Below, piece by piece: positions 6,317 to 16,571 of a stretch of 41,765 nucleotides of DNA (position 1 is its first letter; every line of letters begins with the position of its first letter). The stretch comes from Bacteroidales bacterium (GTDB lineage Bacteria; Bacteroidota; Bacteroidia; Bacteroidales; UBA7960): positions 1 to 41,765 of the forward strand of contig JAHYJD010000020.1 of the NCBI GenBank assembly GCA_019429365.1, given 5' to 3'. A program made the position numbers and the translations under genes. Under the pieces are notes generated by a model. The model was not told where the DNA came from, made no database searches, and saw nothing but the letters and a program-made list of their open reading frames with translations.

Positions 6317-7411
6317 ATGCAAAATACCATCCAACATATTCTCGAAAAGGAAACCTTCGAAAAGCCCGACCTGGTGGCCTTGTTATCGGCCAATGAGGAG
6401 GAGCGCAAATTTATTTTTGAAAAAGCTGCGGCTATAAAAGAAGAGTATGTGGGCAAGAAGGTGTATTACCGCGGACTGATTGAGTTTTCTAACCTTTGCG
6501 GGAAGAACTGCCTCTATTGCGGCATACGCGCAGGCAATAAAAACACCCACCGTTACGAAGTGGAGGAGCAGGAAGTGATCGATGCCGCCCGCTATGCCTG
6601 GGAGAACAAGTTTGGCAGCGTGGTAATACAGGCAGGTGAGCGTTCGGATAAGAAATTCGTGGACCGCATTGAACGCATGGTGCATGAGATTAAAACGCTT
6701 AGCAATGCCGAACTGGGCATAACCCTTTCGCTGGGCGAGCAAAGCGAGGAGACTTACCGCCGCTGGTTTGAGGCTGGGGCGCACCGCTACCTGCTTCGTA
6801 TTGAAGTGTCTAATCCTGATTTGTATCCCAAATACCATCCCCACAACAAAAAGCACGATTACCAGGCCCGCCTCGACTGTCTTCATTTGCTTAGAAAGGT
6901 AGGTTATCAGGTTGGCTCGGGCGTTATGATCGGGCTGCCCTTCCAAACCCTGGAAGACCTGGCCGACGACCTGCTCTTTTTACGCGAACACGACATCGAC
7001 ATGGTGGGCATGGGCCCCTACATCGAGCACGAAGACACCCCGCTTTTTAAGTATAAGGACCAGCTCCTGCCAAAAATGGACCGTTTTTACCTTTCGTTGA
7101 AAATGGTGGCCATACTGCGCATCATGATGAAAGACATAAACATTGCCGCCACCACTGCCATGCAGGCCATTGATCCGCTGGGGCGGGAAAAGGCCGTGAA
7201 GGTGGGCGCCAACATTATTATGCCCAACCTCACCCCAACCAAATACCGCGAAGATTATTTGCTTTACGAAGACAAGCCCTGCACCGACGAAGACGCCGAG
7301 GAGTGCAGCCGCTGCCTCGAAGCTCGCATTCATATGGCAGGCGGCGAAGTGGGCTACGGTGAGTGGGGCGATTCGAAACACTTCGAAAACCGAAAGAAAG
7401 AAGAAGATTAG
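6317..7411 (+). CDS. hydE: [FeFe]-hydrogenase maturase HydE (radical SAM)
   Basis: HydE is a radical SAM enzyme that acts on the cysteine-bound iron synthon made by HydG on the way to the 2Fe subcluster. The 364-residue protein has the radical SAM cluster C61-x3-C65-x2-C68 (in NLCGKNCLYCGIR), the GSVVIQAGE and ITLSLGE strands, the YLLRIE segment and the GVMIGLP motif of the barrel. It also has a second cluster motif near the C-terminus, C322-x7-C330-x2-C333, as in Thermotoga HydE. This separates it from BioB and PylB. It lies 105 bp after hydF on the same strand. No hydG is visible on either side in this window. Confidence 0.95.
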   Translation: MQNTIQHILEKETFEKPDLVALLSANEEERKFIFEKAAAIKEEYVGKKVYYRGLIEFSNLCGKNCLYCGIRAGNKNTHRYEVEEQEVIDAARYAWENKFGSVVIQAGERSDKKFVDRIERMVHEIKTLSNAELGITLSLGEQSEETYRRWFEAGAHRYLLRIEVSNPDLYPKYHPHNKKHDYQARLDCLHLLRKVGYQVGSGVMIGLPFQTLEDLADDLLFLREHDIDMVGMGPYIEHEDTPLFKYKDQLLPKMDRFYLSLKMVAILRIMMKDINIAATTAMQAIDPLGREKAVKVGANIIMPNLTPTKYREDYLLYEDKPCTDEDAEECSRCLEARIHMAGGEVGYGEWGDSKHFENRKKEED

Positions 7412-7577
7412 CAGATGAGAAGATGAGATTCATTTATGATTTATGAATGATGATTTATGATTAAACGGTCAACGTAACCGGCAGGCAGGTTTGAACCTTG
7501 ACTGCAGTCAGGCAGGCTTAAACCTTATACTTTTTACCTTAAACTTTAAACATTGAACCTGAAACTTTGAACCATTT
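7412..7577. repeat. Intergenic repeats between hydE and the flavodiiron gene
   Basis: This short spacer holds two direct copies of a GGCAGGCAGG/CAGGCAGGC unit followed by TTnAACCTT (from 7480 and from 7509), plus a degenerate run of AACCTT/AAACTTT words (about 7518-7572). Near 7429-7460 there are several copies of TTTATGA. No gene or clear terminator was seen. Confidence 0.45.
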
Positions 7578-8810
7578 ATGAAAGACCCCAAAAGACCCGA
7601 TGTGGAAGTGCTGGATATTACCAGCGACGTGAAGTGGATCGGTATTCTCGATTATGATATCGTAACATTTGATGTGGTGATGGAGACCGAATTTGGTACC
7701 ACCTATAATTCGTATTTTATCAATGCCGAAAAGAAAGCTATTGTTGAAACTTCGAAAGAGAAGTTTTGGGATGTTTATCTTGAAAAAATCAAAAAGGTAA
7801 CCGATCCTGCTGAGATTGAATACATTATTCTGAATCATACCGAACCCGATCACAGCGGAAACCTGGCCAATATGCTGGCCATTGCACCCAATGCGACGGT
7901 GGTGGCCAGTAGGTTGGCAATCAGTTACTTGCAAGACTTTCTTGGAAAAGATTTTAAGCACATCATTGCCAAGGATGGAGAAACCCTCGACCTGGGCAAC
8001 AAGACCCTGAGGTTCATTTCTGCCCCCAACCTGCACTGGCCCGACAGCATGTACACTTACCTCGAAGAGGATAAGCTGCTGTTTACTTGCGACTCCTTTG
8101 GCTGCCATTATGCAAATCATAAAATGTACGACGACCAGGTGGGCGACTTTGCCGATGCCTTCAAATATTACTTTGATGTGATATTGAAGCCCTTCAGCAA
8201 ATTCCTGCTCAAGGCCATTGAAAAGATCCGTCCGCTCGAAATTAATGCCGTGCTTACCGGACATGGCCCCCTGCTTATGAAAGACTGGAAAAAGTGGGTT
8301 GATATTTCGGAACAGTATGCAAAAGAGGCTATCCAGACCCCGCAAAAGGATTATGTTTTCATTCCTTATGTGTCGGCTTACCACAATACCGGCAAGCTGG
8401 CCGAGTCTATTGCTGAGGGCATTCGCAGTACCGGCGATTTCACCGTAGAGGTGGCCGATATAGAAAACATGCCCCTCGGCGATGTGGACGAGCGGGTGGC
8501 CCGCAGCAGCGGCATCGTGGTGGGTTGCCCAACCATTAACCAGAATATTTTACTGCCCATTTACAAGCTGTTTGCAGTGATCAGCCCCATTAGGGACAAA
8601 GGCAAGGTGGCTGGTTCATTTGGCTCCTATGGTTGGAGTGGTGAAGCCGGAAAGCTTATCAACGGTAACCTTGCAAACCTCAAGATGGATGTGCAGGGCG
8701 AAGGAGTATTTGTGAAGTTTACCCCCCACGAGGATGAATTTAAGCTCGGATTCGAGTATGGTAAACTCATTGGGGAGAAGATACTTGCTGCCAATTTAAA
8801 AAGCAATTAA
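7578..8810 (+). CDS. Flavodiiron protein (FprA-type O2/NO reductase)
   Basis: Flavodiiron proteins reduce O2 to water, or NO to N2O, with electrons from rubredoxin or similar donors, protecting anaerobes. The 410-residue protein has the two usual domains. The metallo-beta-lactamase-like domain (1 to about 250) has all diiron ligands: H87, E89, D91, H92 (NHTEPDH), H153 (NLHWPD), D172 (TCDSFG) and H229 (TGHGP). The flavodoxin domain (about 255-405) has the FMN loops [21 protein letters not shown] and [12 protein letters not shown]. There is no C-terminal rubredoxin extension, so this is a class A enzyme. Its position after hydF-hydE fits a role in shielding oxygen-sensitive hydrogenase chemistry; that link is inferred. 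Confidence 0.93.
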   Translation: MKDPKRPDVEVLDITSDVKWIGILDYDIVTFDVVMETEFGTTYNSYFINAEKKAIVETSKEKFWDVYLEKIKKVTDPAEIEYIILNHTEPDHSGNLANMLAIAPNATVVASRLAISYLQDFLGKDFKHIIAKDGETLDLGNKTLRFISAPNLHWPDSMYTYLEEDKLLFTCDSFGCHYANHKMYDDQVGDFADAFKYYFDVILKPFSKFLLKAIEKIRPLEINAVLTGHGPLLMKDWKKWVDISEQYAKEAIQTPQKDYVFIPYVSAYHNTGKLAESIAEGIRSTGDFTVEVADIENMPLGDVDERVARSSGIVVGCPTINQNILLPIYKLFAVISPIRDKGKVAGSFGSYGWSGEAGKLINGNLANLKMDVQGEGVFVKFTPHEDEFKLGFEYGKLIGEKILAANLKSN

Positions 8811-8813
8811 ATT

Positions 8814-9644
8814 TTGAACTTTACAAAGGGCATTTTTCTCCTGTTTCTGGTTCTGATCCTGGCCTCGTGCAGCAGTCAGCGGAAATTAGCCACCGAATTC
8901 ATTACCGGGGAGGCCGATCTTCATGTGCTGTTATTGCCTCCGCCAGGGGTGCTGAAAAAATATTACCCCATGCACCCCGACAGCCTGCCGCCCGGCCTGG
9001 TTGAGCCCTTTAACCTCGAAGAAAGCAAATTCATTAAAGATGCCGAAGACTCCTTGCTGATAAATTTCTTCATGTCTTCGTTGCGCGAAAACCTCGAAGC
9101 ATTTGATGTGAGGGTGTATGGCCCGGCCGATATTGAAAACTTTCTCCGACTCGACAGTTCAGCCTATGTGTTTTCGGTTGCCCAGCTCGAGGTGCTCGAG
9201 TATCCCAGCGAGCAGGTAAGATATGCCGTTCTCGATACTACCGTGTACGAGGTGGCCTTTGCCAAGGTTAACCTGAATCACAGCCAGTGGTTCGAGTTTA
9301 CAGAGTTAAACCATCCCGAAAGGCCCATGCAGGTGTTTTATAGTATGCAAGTCACCAGCGATGTGTTTGATGGCCGTTTCAGGCAGAATATCCTTTCTGG
9401 TGAAATGTTTTATGAGTTTGAGCCCTATCGCCTCAGGTTCGACGACCTTTACCAACTCAGCATTTTTGCCGGCCAGAAAAACGCGCAGTTTATTTTCGAC
9501 TTCCTCCTGAACAAATATATTGACGACAGGAGTAAAAAACCACGCAAAGCTGTTGATTACTTGCAGTACGACCGCGAGCGGCACAGCATTCGCCGGGCCT
9601 ACAACGACCGCTTTATAAGGATTCCTTTACAAAACTCAAATTAA
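8814..9644 (+). CDS. Lipoprotein of unknown function
   Basis: A 276-residue protein starting at TTG 8814, only 3 nt after the flavodiiron stop; no ATG fits the signal peptide better. The N-terminus FLLFLVLILASCSSQ is a lipoprotein signal with the cysteine as residue 19. The mature part is mixed alpha/beta with many aromatic and acidic residues (HVLLLPPPGVLKKYYPMHPD, then DRSKKPRKAVDYLQYDRERH near the end). I recognise no catalytic motif or named family. Co-transcription with the flavodiiron gene is likely from the spacing, but a functional link is not shown. Confidence 0.8.
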   Translation: MNFTKGIFLLFLVLILASCSSQRKLATEFITGEADLHVLLLPPPGVLKKYYPMHPDSLPPGLVEPFNLEESKFIKDAEDSLLINFFMSSLRENLEAFDVRVYGPADIENFLRLDSSAYVFSVAQLEVLEYPSEQVRYAVLDTTVYEVAFAKVNLNHSQWFEFTELNHPERPMQVFYSMQVTSDVFDGRFRQNILSGEMFYEFEPYRLRFDDLYQLSIFAGQKNAQFIFDFLLNKYIDDRSKKPRKAVDYLQYDRERHSIRRAYNDRFIRIPLQNSN

Positions 9645-9708
9645 CTCTTTGCGCGCCCGTTGCAACTTCCTTAATAAAGTCTCGTGTATCATACTTTCCG
9701 ACTTTTGA

Positions 9709-9747
9709 CCTGCCTGCCGGTTTACCCGCCTTTGGTGGGCAGGCAGG
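9709..9747. repeat. Hairpin of inverted CCTGCCTGCC / GGCAGGCAGG repeats
   Basis: Two perfect 10-bp arms lie at 9709-9718 and 9738-9747 with a loop of 19 nt, between the convergent lipoprotein and tsaD genes. The same decamer occurs at 7480-7489. It may act as a bidirectional structural stop but has no T-run. Confidence 0.55.
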
Positions 9748-9784
9748 CTTTCGATATTCGACATTAGACTTTTAATGGCGCTAA

Positions 9785-10807
9785 TTATCTCTTCTGATTG
9801 TAGCGGGTGTAAGGCGTAACCTCCTGTCCCGCAAACTGTTCCTGCTGGTACTTGAAGTAGCCTGTAATGGCAATCATGGCGGCGTTGTCGGTGCAATATT
9901 CAAACTTTGGTATGTACACCAGCCAGTCGTGGCTTTCTTCCATGCTTAGCAAGGCATTGCGCAGGCCTGAATTGGCCGACACCCCTCCGGCAATGGCCAC
10001 CTGCTTAATACCAGTTTCTTTCACCGCCTTTTTTACCTTGCGCATTAAAATATCAACAATGGTATGCTGAATGGAGGCGCACAGGTCCGTTTTGTTTTTC
10101 TCAATAAATTCGGGGTCTTTTTCCAGCTCATCACGCAGGAAGTAGAGGATGGAGGTCTTTAATCCGCTGAAGCTGAAGTCGAGGTTTGGAATATTGGGGT
10201 GTGGAAACGAATAAGCCTTTGGGTTGCCTTCGCGCGCAAATTTGTCAATAAGTGGTCCGCCGGGGTAGGGTAGTCCCATGATTTTTGCAGCCTTGTCGAA
10301 GGCTTCGCCTGCAGCATCGTCAATGGTCTGTCCAATCACTTCCATGTCGAAATAATCGCGCACCAGCATAATCTGGGTATGTCCGCCCGAAACCGTCAGG
10401 CATAAAAACGGGAAAGTGGGATGCTTCTTATGCTGCTCGTCTTCAATAAAAAGGGCCAGTATGTGCGCGTGCATATGGTTCACTTCAATCAAGGGAATGT
10501 CGAGTGCAAGCGAAAAAGCCTTGGCGAAACTAGCCCCAACCAGCAGCGAGCCCAATAGGCCAGGCCCATTGGTAAAGGCTACGGCATTCAGTTGTTTTTT
10601 ATTTATATTTGCAGTACGCAAGGCCTTATCAATCACAGGAATGATGTTCTGCTGGTGAGCCCTCGAGGCAAGTTCCGGCACAACTCCCCCAAAATCTTTA
10701 TGAACGGTTTGATTGGCAATGAAGTTGGCAAGAATTTTGCGATCTTTGATCACCGCTGCGGAGGTGTCATCACACGAAGATTCTATCCCGAGTATGTAGA
10801 TGCTCAT
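9785..10807 (-). CDS. tsaD: tRNA N6-adenosine threonylcarbamoyltransferase TsaD
   Basis: TsaD transfers the threonylcarbamoyl group onto A37 of ANN-decoding tRNAs, in complex with TsaB and TsaE. The 340-residue protein starts MSIYILGIESSCDDTSAAVI, the classic Kae1/TsaD N-terminus. It has the metal-binding H111-M-H-A-H115 motif, SGGHTQ, GEAFDKAAKIMGLPYPGGP and the ASKH-fold loop IAGGVSAN with CTDNAAMIA. ATG 10807 was chosen because an upstream extension to 10858 does not match the family and would include the promoter box. It is transcribed divergently from tamB. Confidence 0.96.
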   Translation of the reverse strand: MSIYILGIESSCDDTSAAVIKDRKILANFIANQTVHKDFGGVVPELASRAHQQNIIPVIDKALRTANINKKQLNAVAFTNGPGLLGSLLVGASFAKAFSLALDIPLIEVNHMHAHILALFIEDEQHKKHPTFPFLCLTVSGGHTQIMLVRDYFDMEVIGQTIDDAAGEAFDKAAKIMGLPYPGGPLIDKFAREGNPKAYSFPHPNIPNLDFSFSGLKTSILYFLRDELEKDPEFIEKNKTDLCASIQHTIVDILMRKVKKAVKETGIKQVAIAGGVSANSGLRNALLSMEESHDWLVYIPKFEYCTDNAAMIAITGYFKYQQEQFAGQEVTPYTRYNQKR

Positions 10808-10846
10808 AAAATTTTCTGACGAAGGTTTCTGAAAAATTAAGGGGTA

Positions 10847-10854
10847 CAAAGGTA
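10847..10854 (-). promoter_or_regulatory. -7 box for tsaD
   Basis: On the minus strand this reads TACCTTTG, a TAnnTTTG match, 39 nt upstream of the tsaD ATG. It lies within the open frame that extends upstream of tamB, so the two divergent genes share a very short control region. Confidence 0.5.
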
Positions 10855-10883
10855 TCAAAAAAAGAAGAAAAATAGGGCTGATT

Positions 10884-13800
10884 GTGCTGGCAGTGATTGT
10901 TTTGCTGCCTGTGCTCGGCTATGGGGTGCTGCGCAGTACGCGCGTGCAGACCTGGCTGGGACAGCGCATCGCCGCCCACCTTTCGCGGCAGCTCGAAACC
11001 CGGGTAGAGGTGGGAGGAGTGGATGTAACCTTCTTCCTGAATTTTGTCCTCGAAGACGTGCTTATCGAAGACCAGCGGCAAGAGCAGATGGTCTTTGCCA
11101 AGCGCATGGTGCTCGATGTAGATAAGATTTCCCTGCGAAAACGTTTTCTTTCCATCACCAAGCTCTCGCTCGATCAAACTTTTCTGGGCCTTTCCCGCTA
11201 TAGCGGACAAGACGATTTCAATTTCAGGTTTTTGATCGACTACTTCTCCGGCGACGATCCCGACCCGGAAAAAAAGCGCTGGAGTGTGGTGTGCCGTTCG
11301 CTCGAATTCAGCAATTCAGCATTCACTTTAAGAGATATCGACAGGCTTCCCCAGGAATATGCATTTGACCCGGGCCACTTTGCCATTGCCGATTTTGCAT
11401 TGGTAATGAACGACATATTGTTGCTTAAAGACACCTTCTCATTTGAACTCGACCGGCTGACTTTTAAGGAAGCTAAAGGCTTTGAAATGCAATACCTTTC
11501 GGGCAGTTTCCTGATTAACCCTCAGCATGCCGATGTTAACAACTTGATTATAAGGACACCAGGCAGCGACCTGCAGCTGCAGGCCAGTTTTGATTATGAA
11601 GGCTATGAGGCTTTTGAACATTTTTTTGAAGAAGTTAACCTTGAGATTACCCTTGAGGAGTCGAGGATTAACCTGGCCGATGTGGGCTTTTTTCTTCGCC
11701 CGGCTTATGGCATTGAAGGTCCGGTAAGGCTCAGTGGTAACTTCCGGGGAACCCCGGCCAACCTTCGCGGAAGCGAGCTGTCATTTTTTTATGGGTTTAA
11801 TACCGCTTTGCGCGGAAACTTCCACCTCATGGGCCTGCCCGACCTGCAGGAAACCTTCTTTAACCTCTCGCTCGAGAATCTGCGCACTTCGGTAACCGAC
11901 CTCAGGAACTTCCGCTTGCCATTAAATAGTAAAAATAACTTTCTGCTGGTGCCCGATAACCTTTCGAATTTAGGCAGGATCTCCTTTAGCGGAAGGTTCA
12001 CCGGATTTATAAACGACTTGGTGGCATTCGGGCAATTGCAAACCGATATCGGGAGCATTTCATCAGACATACTGGTAAGGATAAACGAAAGGACAGGCCT
12101 GGCGACCTACAAGGGGCAGCTTGAAACCCGCGAATTCGACCTGGGTAAGTTTTTTGGAGCAGAAGACCGTTTGGGTATGGTTAGTTTAAATGCTCAGGTT
12201 GAAGGACAGGGTATCACCCTCGAGACCATTGACATGACCATCGCCGGCGAGGTAGAATCAATTGAGTTGATGAGCTACAACTATGAAAACCTCGACATAT
12301 CGGGCAATCTGAGTAACAAAAAATTCAACGGTTCACTGCTGGTGGACGACCCCAATGTTTTTCTCGACTTCCAGGGAGTTATCAACTTTGAGGAGGAAGT
12401 GCCTGTTTTTGATTTCAGCGCCCGTTTTGAGCAGGCAAACCTTACCCTGCTTAATGTCTTCCAGCGCGATACCATATATGAATCCGTCGTTTCGGGCCTG
12501 CTCAGCATCAATGCCCGGGCCTCAGGACCCGACGACCTGGTGGGGCTTATCGCCCTTGAAAATCTGCAGTATGAGGATTGGCCGCTTGATGGAACGGATT
12601 CGTTGTACTATCAAACAGGACGCATTCAGCTAGTTAACACCCTTGGCCCTGATAGCAGCAAGCAGCTGATGCTGCGCTCCGATTTTGCCGATGCCGACCT
12701 CACGGGCAACTTCCGCTTCGACAGACTCGGGCAATCGGTTCGAAGCCTTTTGGAAGTGTATATTCCGGCCTTTTATGCCCATCTCGAACCCAACGGCACT
12801 ACTGAAAATTATTTGCGTAACACGGCTTTTGAAGTGCGCTTCAAGGAAAGCGGTATGCTTTCCGATTTGTTCTTTCCATTTATCAGGCTGGCTCCGGGCA
12901 GTATGCTCAAGGGCAGCTTTGGTGAGGAATACGGGCAACTTGAGCTGGATGGATGGTCGCAGCAACTGGTGCTGGCAGGCAACCGTTTTGTAGACTGGAG
13001 CCTGAAGGGTAATAAAGACCAGGAAGCCTATCAGCTTGGGATGGAGAGCCGCAGGGTGCTGATTTCCGACAGCATTTTTGTCGACAGGTTCAGCCTCAGC
13101 AGCGAACTTCGCCACGACAGCCTGCATTATCTGCTTGAGTGGCGCAATATCGACACCAGCAGGCAGAACTATGCCCACATCGAAGGCCTGGCAAGGTTTT
13201 ACGACAGGCGGTCTTCCGCCATCAGATTTCTGCCTTCTTATGCCATGGTAAATGATTCGCTCTGGCAGATAAATCCCGGCAACCAAATCAACATAGATTC
13301 GGCCCGGGTGGAAGTGAAGAGCCTGCTTATTACCAAAAATGAAGAGTATGTGTTGGTCGACGGAACCTTAAGCGCCTCGCCTGAAAACGAACTGCGTATT
13401 GAGTTCAATGATTTTGACATTGCAAATGTGTCGCATCTGCTAAGGCTGAGAAACCTCAACTTCGATGGCTTTATAAGCGGCCATCTTTACCTTGGGGCTT
13501 TGAAAAACTCACCACGCATTTCTTCTGATCTTTATGTGAAAGATTTTGCCTTTAACTTCGATCATTTGGGCGATCTGCACTTGCAAAGCCACTGGGACAG
13601 TCAGCGCAGGGCGTTCAGGATAGAGATGGATGTGATCTATTACGGCAATGTGGGCAGAAACACGCCCCTGGCAGCTCAGGGGTATTTTTACCCCGACCGC
13701 CGTAACGATAATTTTGACCTCGACATTATGGCCGAAAACCTGAAAATGTCCATTTGGAGCCGTTATCTCGAAAGTTTTGCCAGCAATTTTCGTGGAGCTG

Positions 13801-15350
13801 CCACAGGCAGGCTGCGGCTCGAAGGGCCGCTTAACAAACCCGAACTTTCGGGAAGGTTGCGACTTTCAAGGGCAGGTTTTCGTATCAACTTCCTTAATAC
13901 TTCATACACCTTTGCTGATGAGCTGGTGATTGAAAAGGACCATTTCCGTTTCGAGAATATTGTGCTCAACGACACCCTCGGCAATACCGGCCTTGCCAGC
14001 GGACGCATTGGTCATGAAACCTTTAAAAACTGGAGCCTCGATATCATGCTCAGGCCCGACAGGATGGCCTTGCTGAACACCACCGCAGGGCAGAACGATG
14101 TGATGTTTTACGGCCGCGCTTTTGGCAGCGGGCAGGCACGCATTCACGGCCCTGTTGAAAATATTGTAATGGACATTACCGGCCGCACCAGCAGAGGTAC
14201 CCAGATTTTTTTGCCGCTCGATTATACTGATGTGGTGACGGAAAGTAACTTTATCACTTTCGTTAAACGCGACACTGCCCTGGCAGTAGCCCCGGTTCAA
14301 ATACCGGAAACTTCAAATCTGACGCTAAATTTCGACCTGGAGGTGACACCCGATGCTGAAATGCAACTGATCTTCGATTCGCAGATCGGCGATATCATTC
14401 GTGGCAGAGGGGCCGGAAATATTAAAATGGAGATTCCGGCCTCCGGCAACTTTGCCATGTATGGCGATTATACCATCGAGGAGGGCGACTACCTTTTTAC
14501 CCTTCAAAATGTGATAAACAAGCGATTCAGGATAGAGCAGGGGGGAACCATCCGCTGGACAGGAGATCCGCTCGATGCCGACATCGACCTGCGCGCAGTA
14601 TATCGTTTGCGTACTGCACTCTATGACCTGGTGATGGATAGGGACACCTCCGATGTGTACCGGCGCAGGGTGCCTGTGGAAACAATACTGATACTCCGCG
14701 ATAAGCTGTTTAACCCCACCATTTCCTTCGATATTGCCATACCGGGGGGCGACGAGAGCACCCGTGATATGCTGGAGCGGCTCATCACCACTGAGCAAGA
14801 GATGAACCGTCAGGTGTTTTCCCTGCTTGTTCTTAACCGTTTCATGCCTACCAATCTCGATCAGTATAACACCGCACTTGGATATGGCGTGGGCAGCACT
14901 TCATCAGAGCTGCTTTCGAACCAGCTCAGCAACTGGCTTTCGCAAATCAGCAGCGATTTCGACATTGGGATTAACTACCGGCCCGGCGACGAGATCAGTA
15001 GCCAGGAGTTGGAGGTGGCCCTTAGCACACAACTTTTTAACGACCGGGTAATTATCGATGGCAACGTGGGCGTGGCCGGCCAGAATCCCGCAGCCGGAAG
15101 TCAGCGAACCAGCAGCATCATTGGCGACGTAAATGTGGAAGTGAAAATTACCCCCGAAGGGAAATTCAGGATCAAGGCCTTTAATAGGTCAAATACCTTC
15201 GATATTTTAAATACTACATCGCCATACACCCAGGGAATAGGTATATTTTATCGTAAGGAATTTGACAACCTCAGTGAGTTGTGGCGCAGAAACAGGCGCA
15301 TGGAAACTGAACCCGGGTTTGAAGAAGAACCGCCTTTGGAGAACCTATAA
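10884..15350 (+). CDS. tamB: Translocation and assembly module protein TamB
   Basis: TamB is a very long periplasm-spanning beta-taco protein anchored in the inner membrane, involved in outer-membrane assembly and, as an AsmA-like family member, probably phospholipid transport. The 1488-residue product has an N-terminal membrane anchor ([15 protein letters not shown]), a long body of repeated beta-strand pairs, and a C-terminal DUF490/TamB domain (about 1180-1480). That domain includes [30 protein letters not shown] and the end [20 protein letters not shown]. The only standard start is GTG 10884, which cuts into the anchor. The open frame continues upstream to 10833 and encodes KKRRKIGLI right before it, so initiation at the in-frame ATC 10854 or another rare codon is possible. 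Its last 6 nt overlap convergent ribBA. Confidence 0.9.
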   Translation: MLAVIVLLPVLGYGVLRSTRVQTWLGQRIAAHLSRQLETRVEVGGVDVTFFLNFVLEDVLIEDQRQEQMVFAKRMVLDVDKISLRKRFLSITKLSLDQTFLGLSRYSGQDDFNFRFLIDYFSGDDPDPEKKRWSVVCRSLEFSNSAFTLRDIDRLPQEYAFDPGHFAIADFALVMNDILLLKDTFSFELDRLTFKEAKGFEMQYLSGSFLINPQHADVNNLIIRTPGSDLQLQASFDYEGYEAFEHFFEEVNLEITLEESRINLADVGFFLRPAYGIEGPVRLSGNFRGTPANLRGSELSFFYGFNTALRGNFHLMGLPDLQETFFNLSLENLRTSVTDLRNFRLPLNSKNNFLLVPDNLSNLGRISFSGRFTGFINDLVAFGQLQTDIGSISSDILVRINERTGLATYKGQLETREFDLGKFFGAEDRLGMVSLNAQVEGQGITLETIDMTIAGEVESIELMSYNYENLDISGNLSNKKFNGSLLVDDPNVFLDFQGVINFEEEVPVFDFSARFEQANLTLLNVFQRDTIYESVVSGLLSINARASGPDDLVGLIALENLQYEDWPLDGTDSLYYQTGRIQLVNTLGPDSSKQLMLRSDFADADLTGNFRFDRLGQSVRSLLEVYIPAFYAHLEPNGTTENYLRNTAFEVRFKESGMLSDLFFPFIRLAPGSMLKGSFGEEYGQLELDGWSQQLVLAGNRFVDWSLKGNKDQEAYQLGMESRRVLISDSIFVDRFSLSSELRHDSLHYLLEWRNIDTSRQNYAHIEGLARFYDRRSSAIRFLPSYAMVNDSLWQINPGNQINIDSARVEVKSLLITKNEEYVLVDGTLSASPENELRIEFNDFDIANVSHLLRLRNLNFDGFISGHLYLGALKNSPRISSDLYVKDFAFNFDHLGDLHLQSHWDSQRRAFRIEMDVIYYGNVGRNTPLAAQGYFYPDRRNDNFDLDIMAENLKMSIWSRYLESFASNFRGAATGRLRLEGPLNKPELSGRLRLSRAGFRINFLNTSYTFADELVIEKDHFRFENIVLNDTLGNTGLASGRIGHETFKNWSLDIMLRPDRMALLNTTAGQNDVMFYGRAFGSGQARIHGPVENIVMDITGRTSRGTQIFLPLDYTDVVTESNFITFVKRDTALAVAPVQIPETSNLTLNFDLEVTPDAEMQLIFDSQIGDIIRGRGAGNIKMEIPASGNFAMYGDYTIEEGDYLFTLQNVINKRFRIEQGGTIRWTGDPLDADIDLRAVYRLRTALYDLVMDRDTSDVYRRRVPVETILILRDKLFNPTISFDIAIPGGDESTRDMLERLITTEQEMNRQVFSLLVLNRFMPTNLDQYNTALGYGVGSTSSELLSNQLSNWLSQISSDFDIGINYRPGDEISSQELEVALSTQLFNDRVIIDGNVGVAGQNPAAGSQRTSSIIGDVNVEVKITPEGKFRIKAFNRSNTFDILNTTSPYTQGIGIFYRKEFDNLSELWRRNRRMETEPGFEEEPPLENL

Positions 15351-16547
15351 AATGTGGCCCATTTTGGTCTTCTTCGTATCCATATAAAACTGCCGGAAGG
15401 GCGAGGCTGGAATAATCAGCGGAATGGTCTGTGTAATTTCAATGCCGTACCCTGTTAGTCCCGTTTTTTTACTTGGATTGTTGGTGATCAGCTTGATACG
15501 CCTTGCGCCAAGGTCGCGCAAAATCTGTGCTCCGATACCATAATCTCTTTCATCAGCCTTAAAGCCTAACTCTATATTGGCTTCCACGGTGTCACGTCCA
15601 TGTTCCTGCAGGTGATAAGCCTTAAGCTTATTGAGCAGGCCAATTCCCCTACCTTCCTGGTTCATGTAAAGGACAATGCCTTTGCCTTCCTTTTCCACCA
15701 TTTGCATGGACTGGTGCAACTGTCCGCCGCAATCGCATTTGCACGAACCAAAAATATCGCCGGTAACACATGACGAATGTACCCTGACAAGCACCTCTTC
15801 TTCGGGTGTCCAGCTGCCTTTGGTGAGGGCAAGGTGAAGCTTATCGTTGGTAGTTTGCCTAAAAGCGGTAAGTTTGAAGCTACCCCACTCGGTGGGAAGG
15901 TCAACAGATATCTCCCTTGCAATAAGACTTTCATTCTTAATGCGGTATGCGATCATGTCTTCAATGGAGATAATCTTGAGCTGAAAGCGTTTTGCGATTT
16001 CAAACAGTTCTGGCAGGCGGGCCATGCTGCCGTCTTCGTTCATAATTTCTACCAGCACGCCGGCAGGCTGCAGTCCGGCCATGCGTGCCAGGTCGATGGA
16101 GGCTTCGGTATGACCAGCGCGTTGCAATACGCCGCCTTCGCGAGCCCTAAGCGGGAAGATATGTCCGGGGCGGGCGAGCTCTTCGGGTCGGGCGGCAGGA
16201 TCGGCCAGGGCCTTCACCGTCTTGGCACGGTCGCTGGCCGAAATGCCTGTGGTGCAGCCATGGCCCCGTAAATCAACAGAAACGGTAAAGGGGGTCTCGT
16301 GAATAGAGGTGTTTTTTGGAACCATTAGCTCCAGATCAAGTTGCTCGCAACGCTGACGGGTAATCGGGGCGCAAATAAGACCGCGCCCGTGGGTAGCCAT
16401 AAAATTGATAATATCAGGCGTGATGGTCTCGGCAGCGGCAATAAAATCGCCTTCATTCTCGCGGTTCTCGTCGTCTACAACAATCACCACTTTGCCGGCC
16501 TTAAAGTCTTCAATGGCCTCCTCTATAGTATTAAGTTTCCTATACAT
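15345..16547 (-). CDS. ribBA: Bifunctional DHBP synthase / GTP cyclohydrolase II
   Basis: RibBA catalyses two entry steps of riboflavin synthesis: ribulose 5-phosphate to 3,4-dihydroxy-2-butanone 4-phosphate, and GTP to the 2,5-diaminopyrimidine. The 400-residue protein has the RibB domain at 1 to about 205 ([50 protein letters not shown]) and the RibA domain at about 208-400. The latter has the zinc-binding [26 protein letters not shown] and the end of the substrate pocket [14 protein letters not shown] 16547 gives the standard N-terminus. It is the last gene of the lptF/G-GT-GT-ribBA run (24 nt from the previous gene). No FMN riboswitch was recognised upstream. Confidence 0.96.
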   Translation of the reverse strand: MYRKLNTIEEAIEDFKAGKVVIVVDDENRENEGDFIAAAETITPDIINFMATHGRGLICAPITRQRCEQLDLELMVPKNTSIHETPFTVSVDLRGHGCTTGISASDRAKTVKALADPAARPEELARPGHIFPLRAREGGVLQRAGHTEASIDLARMAGLQPAGVLVEIMNEDGSMARLPELFEIAKRFQLKIISIEDMIAYRIKNESLIAREISVDLPTEWGSFKLTAFRQTTNDKLHLALTKGSWTPEEEVLVRVHSSCVTGDIFGSCKCDCGGQLHQSMQMVEKEGKGIVLYMNQEGRGIGLLNKLKAYHLQEHGRDTVEANIELGFKADERDYGIGAQILRDLGARRIKLITNNPSKKTGLTGYGIEITQTIPLIIPASPFRQFYMDTKKTKMGHIL

Positions 16548-16571
16548 TTTAAAATTATTTCCGGTTGTGTG

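Noticed and set aside
9636-9896. Minus-strand frame ending at the lipoprotein/tsaD junction
   Set aside because: It overlaps the tsaD 3' end and is largely the GGCAGGCAGG hairpin region; no protein family fits.
15345-15350. Overlap of tamB and ribBA stops as a sign of error
   Set aside because: The two genes converge and share only 6 nt; both stops and C-termini are family-like, so this is compact packing.
10884-15350. Large minus-strand frames inside tamB
   Set aside because: They are shadows of a well-supported 1488-residue gene and have no recognisable domains.
16548-16571. FMN riboswitch in front of ribBA
   Set aside because: The gap to the previous gene is only 24 nt and no RFN-type conserved segments were found.
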